From assembly GCF_030272615.1 (NCBI RefSeq), contig NC_081412.1, positions 100,563,796 through 100,627,795 of the forward strand: 64,000 nucleotides of DNA. The letters are read 5' to 3'. Source of the stretch: Cryptomeria japonica (taxonomy: Eukaryota; Streptophyta; Pinopsida; Cupressales; Cupressaceae). Below, piece by piece: positions 49,240 to 61,637 of the stretch. The notes beneath the pieces were generated by a model. It saw only the letters and a list, made by a program, of their open reading frames with translations, had not been told where the DNA came from and searched no databases. Each line of letters opens with the position of its first letter. Position 1 is the first letter of the stretch. Both the position numbers and the translations under genes were made by a program.

Positions 49240-50736
49240 GACCAAGTTTGACCCCTAGATGAATTTGACAAATTGGACCCCCTACACATGACTGCTTAGA
49301 CAAAGACAACACATAGTTTAGATCTATGCTTACTCAAATTGTTGTAATCTCCTATATAAAGACATAAATGTTGACACCTATGTATTTCGAGTTTTTTCCA
49401 CAAATAAAAAAGACCTATTTTAATTTATTAATGTTGACGATTATTTTTAAAGATATTAACAATGATACATCTAAAATTAAAGTATAATTTCCATTAAGAT
49501 GATTTCTCTTAATTCATCATTTAGAGATGACATTATAGATTATTTGAATTTATTTATATGCTTTTATTGTAATTTTTCTAATATGAATTTATATTTAGCA
49601 ATGTTCATGGACAAATGCAACAATTTGTTTTGACATTTTTTTTTTTTATACTTTAGGTATAGATTTATACATGGATATTTTAGTCTAATTTAAAAGCTAC
49701 CATTCATTCATTTCTACATGGAAATTGGGATAAGTTTAATTTAAACATATTCTATTTGTGCATTAATACTATCTAGAAAAGAAAATATTAAACTTATACA
49801 CAACATTATAAAGGAGTTGGGAATAAAATTATGATCACATCAAGTTTAGCTTCACATGATGATAGTTTTTTCACATATTCAAACTCATCAAGAGAAAAAA
49901 AAAAGCTTTATCTTTAGATAGTCAATATCAATATCTTTGACAAACTTTCTAACATTGAATTTAACATTGCATAAAGTCAAATTTTGTTTAGAAACTAATT
50001 GTGTAGATAAGTAATTGTCAATTATTAAACATCAACCTATTCGACAATCAAATCAAACATAGATTTTTGTCAATAAAATAAGACAACTATTTACCATTTT
50101 ATGAATAGATAAGGTGTAAAATCATTGAACTAGTTTTGAAATATAAAAATTGAAAGGAAACTTGCAGCCATAAAATGACAATTTCCACAACCCAAAATTA
50201 GAAATCTACACAAACAAGTATTCTTAATCCATATGCAAAAGAATATACAACATACCATCAAAAGATGACACAAGATATACCCTAGGAAAACACTCATTAA
50301 TAGAAAAAAACCGACCTCCAAAACATCCATGACTCATGTATTACTCAACAATAAAAATTATAATACACTTGTAGAGCCTCCATTAACACCTCTAAAATAT
50401 CAAGCCTCTCGAATGCATCCTCTAGGTGTCCAAGAATGAATTCACATATCCCATGTCATTCGTCACATATACATTTTTCATAAGAAGACTTGATACAATT
50501 ATAGCCTACTGAAAAACCCAACTATCCAACCTTATACAACTACCCTTATGTTTGATTTTACTAAAATAAGCTCACACAAAACCACCAAGTGGTATTACAT
50601 AAAATCATTCAACTAAAACCATGAAATTATAAAAACATTGACCCCTTATTTAATATCGGGTACTAAGTTTCACTTTATTAATATTTTTCCAATATTAATT
50701 AGATATATTTCCCAATGTTACATACAACACATAAAG
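49240..50736. other. AT-rich intergenic region
   Basis: No gene, RNA or repeat structure seen over 1.5 kb. Confidence 0.55.
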
Positions 50737-51949
50737 TGTTGGCAATATGTTGGATTTGGTTAAGTGTTGTCATTGATGTCAACATCGTATCTTGATTGGA
50801 TATGGTTCTACTATCCCAGTTGGACCTATCCTAATTAGACTTGGTGTTTACCTTGGTTTTGGCTGCGATTCTGATCCGATATGATCAGATCCCTAGTTTC
50901 GGTTTTTGGATGCTTATTCAGGATGGTTATATGCTTTCCATATTTTGTTGGTTCATGATTTGGTGCTCCGGTAGCTATCACTTATGTTCCTGGTTGGTAT
51001 TTCTCGGTACCGGTTAGTGATATTTGATGATTTGGTTAGATGATTTTGGTCTGGCTTATGGAAACAGTTTCAAGAGTGTTGAAGGTGCTTCTTGATTGTG
51101 TCCCAATTGTTTGGTGACTTTGCATTGGCTAGTGTGTTGTTATGGTGGTCCTATTTGGATCCGGTTAGACTTTATGTGTTATTGCACTAAGGGTTTCTAC
51201 CAATTTGTGAATCGTGTTGGTGATTGGTCTTAGCTTGATTTCTGGTGGATATAATTGTTTGGGAATTTGTTTTAGGTCCATGCTATGTAATGTAAATCAT
51301 AATATTGGTCTGATGATATCGTGTGATGTAATTTTTGTAATTATGGGTTTATTGGTTTAGGGTTTAGCCGACCTTATTGAAATAAGGTTGATGATCTGTA
51401 TTTATAGGTGACTTATTCATGTAATTGGATATGGTTTTTGGGATCAATGGTTATGTCTGCATTATCAGAAGAAGGTTTATGTACAAATATTGTTATATCA
51501 TTCAGCGAAAAGTTTTGGTGTTCTAGGGAACACATATGTGCTTAATTGGAACTGTATCAAGCATTAGGAGATGCTACTTTCACAGTTCATTCTTTCTTGA
51601 TTGTAGTTTGATGCTTTTGTAAGTTAGTGGGTTTTCTTTTTTGTGATGAGCAGTGAGTTCTAGGTTGTTGGCCTAATTGCAACTGCAATCCCATTGTAAT
51701 TATTTCACATACTGCTGCAAAGGTATTATCTGATTGTGTGTATTGTGCTTTCATATTTTATATTTACCAGGTTTTCCATGTCAAAATATTGGTGTTGTGT
51801 GTATTGTGCTTTCATATTTTATCTTTCATTGTGTTGGTTTCCATGGGCTTTGGTATAAAGGTTATAATCTGCAATAGTTTTGATTACTGATAGAAAACTG
51901 AGTCACCCCCGCCCTCTCAGTTTTCTCCCAATATAAGATCTGTTTAACA
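50737..51949 (+). repeat. 5' LTR of element D
   Basis: TGTTGGCAATATGTTGG to CTGTTTAACA, 1213 bp. Confidence 0.93.
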
Positions 51950-51951
51950 AT

Positions 51952-51963
51952 TGGTATTAGAGC
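51952..51963 (+). other. primer-binding site of element D (tRNA-Met)
   Basis: TGGTATTAGAGC, 2 nt after the LTR. Confidence 0.88.
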
Positions 51964-52004
51964 AAGGTCCTCTCTGCATAATCTTAACCACATGAGGAGA
52001 TCCG

Positions 52005-53075
52005 ATGGCATGTGCATCTAGTTCTACATTTAATCCCTACCAGAAGGAGAGTCCTAGATTTGATGGCATAAATTACAAGATATGGAAGGAACGAATGAAG
52101 ATTCATCTAAGATGTCCTGGAGCTGAAGTTTGGGAGATAGTGGAGAAAGGGTATATACCTCATGATCCTAATTCTAGAACATTGACACCTGCTGGTGAAC
52201 AAAAGATAGATGAAAATAATGTTAGAGAAAAAGAAGCATTGTTGAGTGCCCTATCTGATGAAAAGCTATTGAATGTCATAGAGTTGGAGAATGCAAATAA
52301 GACCTGGATAAAGCTTGAAACTCTTAATGAAGGTGACCAAGCAGTAACGATTGCAAAACTTGAAGGCTTCCAAGTAAGATATGAAACTTTGAAGATGAAA
52401 GAAGATGAGAAGATTAGTTCTTTCATGGATAGAGTGGATGAAATAATCATGGGAATCAAATGTTGTAGCAGATTAGTTAGTGAGGATGAGGTTGTGTCAA
52501 AGATTCTAAGAGTTCTACCTTCGACTTACAAGATGAAGGCTACTGCAATTAATGAATGGACAATGTCAAGTACCCCTGTTATCAGAGATACATTACTTGG
52601 GAAATTGACTTCTTTTGAGCTTGAGGAACCTAGAGATCAGAGTGCTACTAAAACAGAGACTGCATTTAAAGCATCTGCCTCCAGTAAGCAAAATATAGAT
52701 TGGAAGGAATTGTATGCTAAAGATTTGGAAGACATTGAGAGAGAAGACATAAAAATTGAAGAGTTGAAAGCTCTAATTGCTAGAAGTATCCCTAAAGGAC
52801 TGACTGGAAGTAATTATGAAGGAAAAATTCCTTTTAAATGTTTTTCATGCAATAAGATTAGTCATTTTGCTTCTAGATGTCCTAAGAGAGCTACTAGGAA
52901 TCATGAAATATTTATGAGGAATTATAAGCCTAATCCGGAATATCAGAGAAGACCTAGATTTAGAAGGAATAAGGATAAATCATGTTATTATGTTGGTGAT
53001 GATGATCTTGGTATTACTAACGATGATGATGATGAACCCGTAATGGAAGCTCCAGTAAAGATTGAGTCTTTATTG
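52005..53075 (+). pseudogene. gag of copia element D
   Basis: ATG at 52005 (MACASSSTFNPYQKESPRFD), 41 nt after the primer site. It has a typical copia gag N-terminus (F-D-G-x-N-Y-x-x-W), a central helical region with KTWIKLETLNEGDQ and VSKILRVLPSTYK, and one CCHC knuckle CFSCNKISHFASRC (residues about 280-293). The open frame runs on to 53138, but the real coding frame appears to shift near 53075, after an acidic DDDDE stretch, into the protease frame. It is the best preserved retroelement protein in the window. Confidence 0.9.
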
Positions 53076-56000
53076 CTATCAAGGATGATTCTCCAAAATA
53101 TGTCATTGAAACTACTCATACTAAGAAGAATGCTTTAGGTGCTAAAATTGAAGAAAAGAATGAATGGGTTATAGATAGTGGATGCTCACATCACATGACT
53201 GGTGACAAAAGCAAGTTCTTAACTCTGCAATAATTTGATGGTGGACTAGTTATATTTGGAGACAACAAGGCATGTAGGATCAAAGGAAAAGGAACAATAT
53301 CCTTGGATGGTAAGACTAATACTGATAATGTTTATTATGTTGAATTCTTAAAGCATAATCTATAGGTCAGATGGTGGATAAAGGATTTCATTTGTAATTT
53401 AAGGATGGTAAATGCAAGATTATCAATAGATCTAGATTGGAGATTGCATCTCGAACTTAGACCAAAGGAAACATCTTTCATCTAAACTCTGGTGAGAAGG
53501 CTTGCTTGATTGCCCAGGTTGATGAAAGTTGGTTATGGCATAAGACAATGTGTCATGTAAATTTTGATTGCATAGTCAAGATCAGTTCAACACAAGCTGT
53601 TAGAGATTTTCCCAAGATTATTAAACCTCACAATCCAGTATGTAGACAATGCCAAATGGGTAAGCAAGTTATAACTTCTTTTAGAAGCATACATGATAAA
53701 TCTAATGAAAGTATTAATCTTATTCATACTGATCTATGTGGACCAACAAGGACTAAAAGTTTCCAAGGTGATAAATATTTTATGTTACTTGTTGATGACT
53801 ATTCTAGAATGACGTGGGTTGCATTTTTGAAAGAAAAATATGAAGCTCTTGAGAATTTTTTTTTTTTCAAAGCTATGATTGAGACAGAAACATAATTGAA
53901 GATAAAATGTTTAAGATCAGATCAAGGTAGTGAGTTTACATCCGGTGAGTTCAACAACCTTTGTGAGAAGTATGGAATCAGAAGATAACTTTATGCACCT
54001 AGAACCCCACAACATAATGAATTAGTGGAAAGAAATAATAGAACCATATTGGATGCTACAAGGACAATGATGACTGAAGCTAAATTGCCTAATATCTATT
54101 GGAGAGAAGCTGCCAATACCATTGTATAAACTTTCAATAGAGTACACATAAAAGGTGATACCGATAAGACTCTTTATGAATTGTGGTTTGGTCATACTCC
54201 TACTGTCAGGTATTTCAAAATTTTTGGAAGTAAATGCTATATCAGAAGAGATGATGCATTAGGAAAATTTGATCCTAGAAGTGATGAAGGATATTTTGTT
54301 AGACAATTCAAATAAGTGGAAGACAAGTGAGAGGGGGGGGGGGTTGAATTAGTTGTCACAAATTACCGAAACCATTAGCAATTTAAACTTTAATATTGGA
54401 ACTCAAAACATAATTAATACCGGAATAGTAGATAAAACAATTAAGCATAAACAATAATCACAGAATAAATACCATCCACATGACACCAAGATTTGTACAT
54501 GGAAAACTTGATAAAGGGAAAAACTAAGGTGGGAAGCCTGCCCACTGTCAGATAATACTTGTGCAGTAAGTATGTGAATTACAATGAAGGGGCCTGCACT
54601 TGGAGGAAGGCCAACGGCCTAGAGCACACTACTCATCACAAAAGGACCCTCACTGACTACATGGAAATCCAGACTACAATCTAGAGAACTGTTGAACTGC
54701 AAAAGATAACATCTCCTATGCCTGAGTATAGTTTTGGTTAAGCTCAATAACGAAGGAATAAATCCTCTTACATAAACCCAATTCAATCTCCAATGATCAA
54801 CCAACTCCTCTGCCTGAATGATATTACATTACTCACACATTACATTCCTTGACCATGACCTCTAACATTAACCATGATGATCTACAATGAGATCTTACAT
54901 CTATATCTACAAACCCTCGACCATAAATAATCAGGTCGGCCACTAGACAATAAACCAATTACATAATTACAAACCATGTCGACCTTAGACCAAACAAATA
55001 ATATCAACACATAAGACATCTCGAAAATACATCAATAGGTCCTATCCCCACGTTACATTAAAATCACTCCATAATCTAAATCAACTAGGTTCCAGTATAG
55101 GTCCACACGCTTCAGCAATGATCTCCATCTGCCAAGTCTCATACATGATCACCATAAACATCATGAAACTCCACTAGAAGATGCACCAACACCACTTATG
55201 CAATTCATCAAAGATCTCCACAAAATGCTCTACCGGTGAAACCCTCTCTGGAACCAGAAACCAATCTTCTAAGCAAGTAGGATAGCATCTGATCACCATA
55301 CCAAAACCAACTGACTGAATATGAGCATGAGTATCATGAACAAGCCAATTCCATCACCAAACTATACCAAAGCCTACTGGATCATGTCGGACCCAAGTTA
55401 ACCAAACACCAATCCTACCGGGACTAGAAGGGTGTCGGTAAAGCATCCAAACAACTAGTGTTGGCATCAACAACAAAACATCAATGCAACACATAATCAA
55501 TTCTGCCAAATGGCCAACATATTTTTGGGTTATTCTACTAAGAGAAAAGCATATAGATGTTATAACAAAATATTGAATGGGATAATAGAGAGCATAAATG
55601 TTAAAGTGGATGAGCAAGGCAATAATCAGATCAGATCCTATGACTATGGACCGGAAGATGAATTTGTTAGACCAGAACCGGTAGTGCAAGAATCTGTTTA
55701 GAGCATTGAACCAGTGACTCCGGCAACATCAAAAAATTCAACAGTGACTGTTGAGCAACATAAAGAGTCAATAAATCAAGAAAATTCAAAGACTCCTAGG
55801 TATGTGAAAGTAAATCATTCTGAAGATCGGATCATTGGAGATAAAAGGAAAGGTGTGATGACTAGAAGAAGGTTAGCTACTTAAGAGGTATGTTTAATTT
55901 CTCGAATTGAACTGACATCTTTTATTGAAGCAAGTAAAGATGAAAATTGGATGAAAGCAATGGAAGAGGAATTAGATCAGATAGAAAAGAATAAGACATG

Positions 56001-57443
56001 GGAATTAGTTTCTAGACCTAAAGATAAGAATATTATTGGAACTAAATAGGTCTTCCAAAATAAATTAAATGAGGACTTCAAGTTGTGATAAATGAAGCTA
56101 GATTGGTTTGCAAAGGTTATTCATGGGAAGAATGAGTTGATTATGATGAGACTTATGCTCCAGTTGCAAGAATTGAAGCAGTAAGACTATTTATTGCCTA
56201 CGCTGCACACAAGAACTACAAGGTATATCATCTGGATGTCTAATGTGCATTTCTGAATGGAGATCTTGAAGAGGAAGTCTACATTGATCAACCTGATGGA
56301 TTTTATTTATCAAAGGACAAGGACATAGTCTGCAGATTAAAGAAAGCTTTATATGGTTTGAAACAAGCTCCTAGAGCATGGTATGCTAGATTAGATAAAC
56401 ATATTTCAAAGCTCAATTTTAGTAAAGGCAATGCTAATAGTAATCTATATTATAAGATTGAACATGATGACATACTAATCATTGAAGTCTTTGTGGATGA
56501 TATCATTTTTGGTGGAGAAGAAAGTCTATGCACAAAATTTGTTGATGATATGAAGAATGAATTTGAAATGTCTATGATTGGTGAGATGAAATTTTTCTTA
56601 GGTTTGCAAATCACTCAGACTGATAAAGGTATTTTCATTTGTCAAACTAAGTATGTGAAGGAATTTCTTAAGAAATTTGGACTTGATAATTCTAAACCTA
56701 TCGGTACTCCTATGATAATCGATTGCAAATTGTCAAAGGATAATAAATCTCCTAGAATTAATCCAAGCAGATACAAATCAATGATTGGTGGATTGTTGTA
56801 CTTAACTTAGACTAGACCTGATATAATGAATGATGTTTGTATTGCTTCTAGATTTTAGTAAGATCCTAGAGAAACTCATGATATTGTTGTCAAGAGGATA
56901 TTCAAATATCTAGTAGATACAATAGACTATGGGTTATGGTATCCAAAAGATGATGATTTCAGACTATGTGCATATACAGACTTTGATTGGGCAGGAGATG
57001 TGGATGATCAGAAGATCTCTATAGGTGATGCATTATTTCTTGGAAAGAAGTTGGTTTCATGGCTTAGCAAGAAACAATCATGTACTTCATTATCTACTAT
57101 TGAAGCAAAATATGTAGCTATTGCAACAAATTGTACTCTGATATTATGGATGAAACAAATGTTGAAAGATATAAGGGTAAGTTATGATGAGCCTATTGTT
57201 ATTCACTGTGATAATACTGTTGCTATTGATATGTAAAAAAATCCAGTATTTCATTACAAATTAAAACACATTTCTATAAGGTATAATTTCTTGAAAGAAA
57301 AGGTTGAAGCAAAGGAAGTTAGATTGGTTTATGTGCCTACAAAGGAACAAAATGCAAATATTATAATAAAAGCATTTCCTAAAGATACTTTTGAATATCT
57401 CAGAGATTAGTTGGGGGTTACCACCCCTCCGAAAGAGACTTAG
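53076..57443 (+). pseudogene. pol of copia element D (protease, integrase, RT, RNase H), inactivated
   Basis: In order: protease WVIDSGCSHHM (about 53165); integrase zinc motif WLWHKTMCHVN with CRQCQMGK (53530-53660); integrase core HTDLCGP, LRSDQGSEF and ELVERNNRT; then the split at GYF/LGYST by the solo LTR; reverse transcriptase with GLKQAPRAWYARLDKH and FVDDIIFGG (about 56355-56515); RNase H with AYTDFDWAGD and SKKQSCTSLSTIEAKY (to about 57110). Pol ends TTPPKET then TAG at 57441. Stops are mostly TAG or TAA replacing Gln (for example TxTRPD at about 56810) plus a Trp-derived TAG at about 56048. There is a frameshift near 56085. Confidence 0.92.
54297..55519 (-). mobile_element. antisense solo LTR inside integrase of element D, TSD TATTT
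   Basis: Plus strand TGTTAGACAATTC to AAATGGCCAACA, 1223 bp, flanked by TATTT at 54292-54296 and 55520-55524. Removing it and one TSD copy makes the integrase reading run straight through DEGYFLGYS. The sense orientation has a CCCCCCTCTCACTTG tail like the other LTRs here. Confidence 0.92.
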
Positions 57444-57754
57444 AGATGAAGGAATGCATCAATCTAGTGAGCCTATCAGACATACTTTCTGATCCGGGTT
57501 GATGAGATGATGCTACTGCTCAGGGGGAGTAGTCAGCCATTTGGTTCAGTTTTTCTTTTTGGTTTGGTATCCATCCTTTATCATTGATGTCAAAGGGGGA
57601 GATGGTGCTCATGTGAAAAATATCTTATCTTTGGAGGAGATGGTATTCATGTTTATCTTAGGGGGAGATATACTTTAGATCAATCTTCTTTAGGAGACTG
57701 TTGGCATTCCTTGGCACTTGGATGTTTTTCACATTCAGTGTTGGCATCAATGCC

Positions 57755-57766
57755 AAAGGGGGAGAT
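57755..57766 (+). other. polypurine tract of element D
   Basis: AAAGGGGGAGAT next to the 3' LTR. Further tracts are at about 57522, 57594 and 57660 in the same leader. Confidence 0.88.
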
Positions 57767-58978
57767 TGCTAGCAATATGCTGGATTTGGTTAAGTTTTTT
57801 CATTGATGTCAACACTATATCTTGGTTGGATATGGTTCTACTATCCCGAATAGACTTGGTGTTTATCTTGGTTTTGGTTGCGATTTTGATATGGTATGAT
57901 CAGATCCCTAGTTTTAGTCTTTTGATACTTATTCAAGATGGTTATATGCTTTCCATATTCTATTGGTTCATGATTTAGTGCTCTGGTAGTTATCGCTTAT
58001 GTTCCCAGTTAGCTTTATCAGTTAGCGATATTTGATGATTTGGTAAGATGATTTTGGTCTGACTTATGGAAACAGTTTCAAGCATGCTAAAGGTTCTTCT
58101 TGATCGTGTCCTAATTGTTTGGTGACTTTTCATTGGCTGGCGTGATGTTATGGTGGTCCTATTTGGATCCGGTTAGATTTTTTATGTTATTGCACTGAGA
58201 GTTTCTACTGGTTGGTGAAATGTGTTGGTGATTGGTCTTAGTGTGATTTCCGACAGATATAATTGTTTGGGAATTTGTTTTAGGTCTATGCTATGTAATG
58301 TAAATCATAATACTGGTTTGGTGATATTGTGTGATGTAATTTTTGTAATTATGGGTTTATGGGTTTAGGGTTTAGCAGACCTTATCAATAACGTTGATGA
58401 TCTGTATTTATAGGTGACTTATTCATGTAATTGGATGTGGTTTTTGGGATCGATGGTATGTTTTTTGGGATTGATGGTTATGCCTACATTATCAGAAGAA
58501 AGTTTATGTGCAAACATTGTTATATCATTTAGTGAAAGGTTTTGGTGTTGCAGGGCAGACATTTGTGCTTAACCGAAACTGTATCAAGCATTAGGAGATG
58601 TTACTTTTACAATTCATTCTTTCTGGATTGTAGTCTGATGCTTTTGTAAGTAAGTGAGACTTCTCTTTTGTGATGAGTAGTGAGCTCTAGGCTGTTGGCC
58701 TAATTGCAAGTGCAATCCCATTGTAATTATTTCACATACTGTTGCAGAAGTATTATTTGATTTTGGGTAGGGTTTCCCACCATGGTTTTTCCCTTTAACA
58801 ATTTTTCCACGTCAAAATATTGGTGTTGTGTGTATTGTGCTTTCATGTTTTATCTTTCATTATGTTGGTTTCCTTGTGCTCTAGTATAAAGGTTATAATC
58901 TGCAATAGTTCTTATTGTCGATAGAAAATTGATTCACCCCCCCTCTCAGTTTTCTCTCAATATCAGATCTGTCTAACA
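57767..58978 (+). repeat. 3' LTR of element D
   Basis: TGCTAGCAATATGCTGG to CTGTCTAACA, 1212 bp, colinear with the 5' LTR. It includes a small local duplication GTATGTTTTTTGGGATTGATGG-like near 58440-58470. Confidence 0.92.
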
Positions 58979-59051
58979 TAAAGTGGACCCAGGAATGTTT
59001 ACTTTTGGCACGATGCATGTACTTGTAGATCCCTCTAAGTGAATCACACAT

Positions 59052-59073
59052 AATAATAATAATAATAATAATA
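59052..59073. repeat. (AAT)n microsatellite
   Basis: About seven AAT/ATA units in the 180-bp spacer between elements D and E. Confidence 0.85.
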
Positions 59074-59166
59074 TAAATTAAAAATTATAAACTTTATGCA
59101 AGGTGTAAAACACTTAATTCCTAACATTATCTCACTTGTTGTATCCATTGCGTAAGGGGCAACAAG

Positions 59167-60083
59167 TGTTGGAAATTGACACTCAATTGGTTGGTTTCAC
59201 TATGATGTCATTGATGGCAACATGGTATTGTGTTTTGGCTTCATTTTTTTGTTCAGTGGTGTACCGACACCAACACCAACATCGACTGGACAAAAGGATT
59301 TCTTTGGTCACCGACAATGCAGGCCGACATGGTTTAGTAAAGGTTATCGGTATTGGAGGCCGACATATCTTGGATCCGACATTGGAAATTGGTTTTAATA
59401 TTTATGCATTTATGTTATTTGGTCGATATGTAATTTGATATTGTATATATCTTTGTAAGCTGACATAAGGCATGTAAATTTGTATAGGGTATATAGGCTA
59501 GTTTGATAGATCATTTTGAGATAGACATGAGATAGGCGATTATGGATATGCACATGTAATATGATGCAAAATATATCAGAGAGATCATGTATGTGAGGAA
59601 ATTCATGTAAGGGTTATCCCGATAAAGGGTTTAGGGTTTTAGACCAAAATAGACAAAGCTTAAACCAGAACTGTATTATGGCATACAAGATGCTATCTTA
59701 TCAGTTCACACTTCTCCAGATTGTAGTCTAGAATTTTATGTAGTCAGTGAGGCTCCTTTTGTGATTGAGCAGTGTGCTTTAGGCTATAAGCCTTCCTACA
59801 AGTGCAAGCCCCTCATATTTTATAATATCTCTTCACATGGCCAGTGGATTGATATTGTGGGTCACAAATCCCACCATGGTTTTTCCTCTTTGAGGTTTTG
59901 CATGTGTAAATGTGTGTGTTATGGTTCTCATTTATGTGATTGGCTTATTGGTTGCTTTACTTATTTCAATTCTATATGCACCGGTATACTGGTTGGTGTA
60001 TGCATGTTTTAATAAGGCTAAAATTAATCATTCTGGTATAACACCAATTCATCCCCCCCTCTTAGTGTTATTGGATTCCAACA
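59167..60083 (+). repeat. 5' LTR of element E
   Basis: TGTTGGAAATTGACACTC to GGATTCCAACA, 917 bp, colinear with the 908-912 bp LTRs of element A. Confidence 0.9.
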
Positions 60084-60085
60084 AT

Positions 60086-60098
60086 TGGTATCAAAGCC
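60086..60098 (+). other. primer-binding site of element E (tRNA-Met)
   Basis: TGGTATCAAAGCC, 2 nt after the LTR. Confidence 0.88.
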
Positions 60099-60151
60099 TT
60101 GTTCCTTGGAGGAAGTTTAATAGCTTGAGGAAGATCCTAAAACCGAAATCC

Positions 60152-61276
60152 ATGGATATGGCTTTGGAGAAGCAACTTGAGATGGAACTTGAAGATTATG
60201 ATGTTGAAAGTTTGAAGAAGTTAAAGCTACAAGATGAATTGAATTCTGCTAAGGAATTCATTCTTGTCCTTCAAGAGAGGCTATCATCTATTCAAGCTAG
60301 GAGGAAGGAACTTTTACAAAGTCAGGATGATGAAGAGAAATATGCACTTAAGGAACAATGTTATAAATTGAGTCAGGAGAACGTGGTTATGAAAAATGAA
60401 ATGCAAGTTATAACTATGAGGATGTCTAAGGAGATTGAGGACAGAAAGAAGAAGGAATAAAATCTTGTTGTATCCCTGAAGAACAAATTTGAAGAATGTG
60501 GTAGGTTAGTTCATGAGAATGATATGTTGAGAACCGATTTAGTACAATCCCAGAGTAATGAATAAGAGCTGGAGAGAAAAATGATAATTCTGAGAGAATA
60601 TTTAACTACTACAAGTGAGTATAAAGAAAAATTCAAGATTAGCTCAACACAGCTAGATGAGTTATTGAAGAGACAAAGGTAGATTGGAGATTCCAGTGGA
60701 CTTGGATTTGAGCAAGGACAGAGTTCCAATATTGCCAATGAAGATCAAAACCATAAGGCAATGGTAAGGCAATTTAATGCTTATAAATTCAATGGTAGAT
60801 GACATTTTGTTTGCAATAGATTTGGTCACATGGCTAGACAATGCAGAAACAAAGCAAATCAGAACCTTGATTCTGCTCCCGATAAATGTTCTAAATGCAA
60901 TAAGTATGGTCATAAAATAGAAGATTGCAGAATGAATGTTAAATGCTATGCTTGTGGAAAATTTGGACATATGGCTAATCAGTGCAGGTCAAGCAATTTC
61001 ACCAGTTTTAGCAAAGCAATTCAAAGGAACAATGTTACATGTTATGCATGTAATGAGGTTGGACATATTGCTAAGTTTTGTAGAAGTAGAAATCCACCGG
61101 TTGGTAATGGAGGATCAAATGAGAAAGGAAAAGAGAAGGTTAGTGAAATCTGGAAAGATCATACTCAGAGTTGGGTTAAAAAGACTAAAGAATAATCATT
61201 AGATGGGAATGTCCTGGTTACTTATCCAACATAAGAGGTTTCTCCTACACTGAAAGGGAGCTCATCTGGTAACTGA
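60152..61276 (+). pseudogene. ORF1 of element E, gag-like zinc-knuckle protein
   Basis: ATG at 60152 (MDMALEKQLEMELEDYDVE), single frame to the TGA at 61274. Acidic coiled coil, then four knuckles. The first is spoiled by a 3-bp insertion creating TGA (GR, stop, HFVCNRFGHMARQC). CSKCNKYGHKIEDC, CYACGKFGHMANQC and CYACNEVGHIAKFC are intact, so E preserves the ancestral motifs better than A. Several in-frame stops lie between 60458 and 60680. gag-type RNA-binding role. Confidence 0.87.
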
Positions 61277-61637
61277 GGCAGATGCCTTAGTGGTAGGAAA
61301 AATTCATGAAGATGCTGCATATGCCCTGAGAAAGATGTTCCAGATATTGGAGATGATTATCTGGCATGGATATGTTCTGTCCGAGATCCGATATCTTTCA
61401 TCGACAATCATTTATGTCAATGTAAGATTAGGGTTTTTCTTGAAGGTTAAAAGGTCGAATTGAATTCATTTTTGATCACCTTGCATTCAAAGAGATTTTA
61501 GAGTGATTCAAAGTGACTAAGAGTGAGCAAAGGCAATTTAGAGTAATTAGATTTCTTCTTGAGTGATTTCATCGGCGTCTCGAAGAATTTGTTGGAGGTT
61601 TTCACCAAAAGTGATCAAAAGGTATTTATCTTTAGAC

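Larger units (their letters stand above)
50737..58978 (+). mobile_element. Ty1/copia LTR retrotransposon D, full length but decayed
   Basis: 5' LTR 50737-51949, primer site 51952-51963, gag 52005 to about 53075, protease-integrase-RT-RNase H to 57443, polypurine tract 57755-57766, 3' LTR 57767-58978. The TSD is TAAAG at 50732-50736 and 58979-58983. Integrase precedes RT, the Ty1/copia order. The antisense solo LTR at 54297-55519 splits integrase. The 3' leader has several AAAGGGGGAG tracts, a Sirevirus-like trait shared with A, B, C and, for the primer site, F. Confidence 0.95.
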
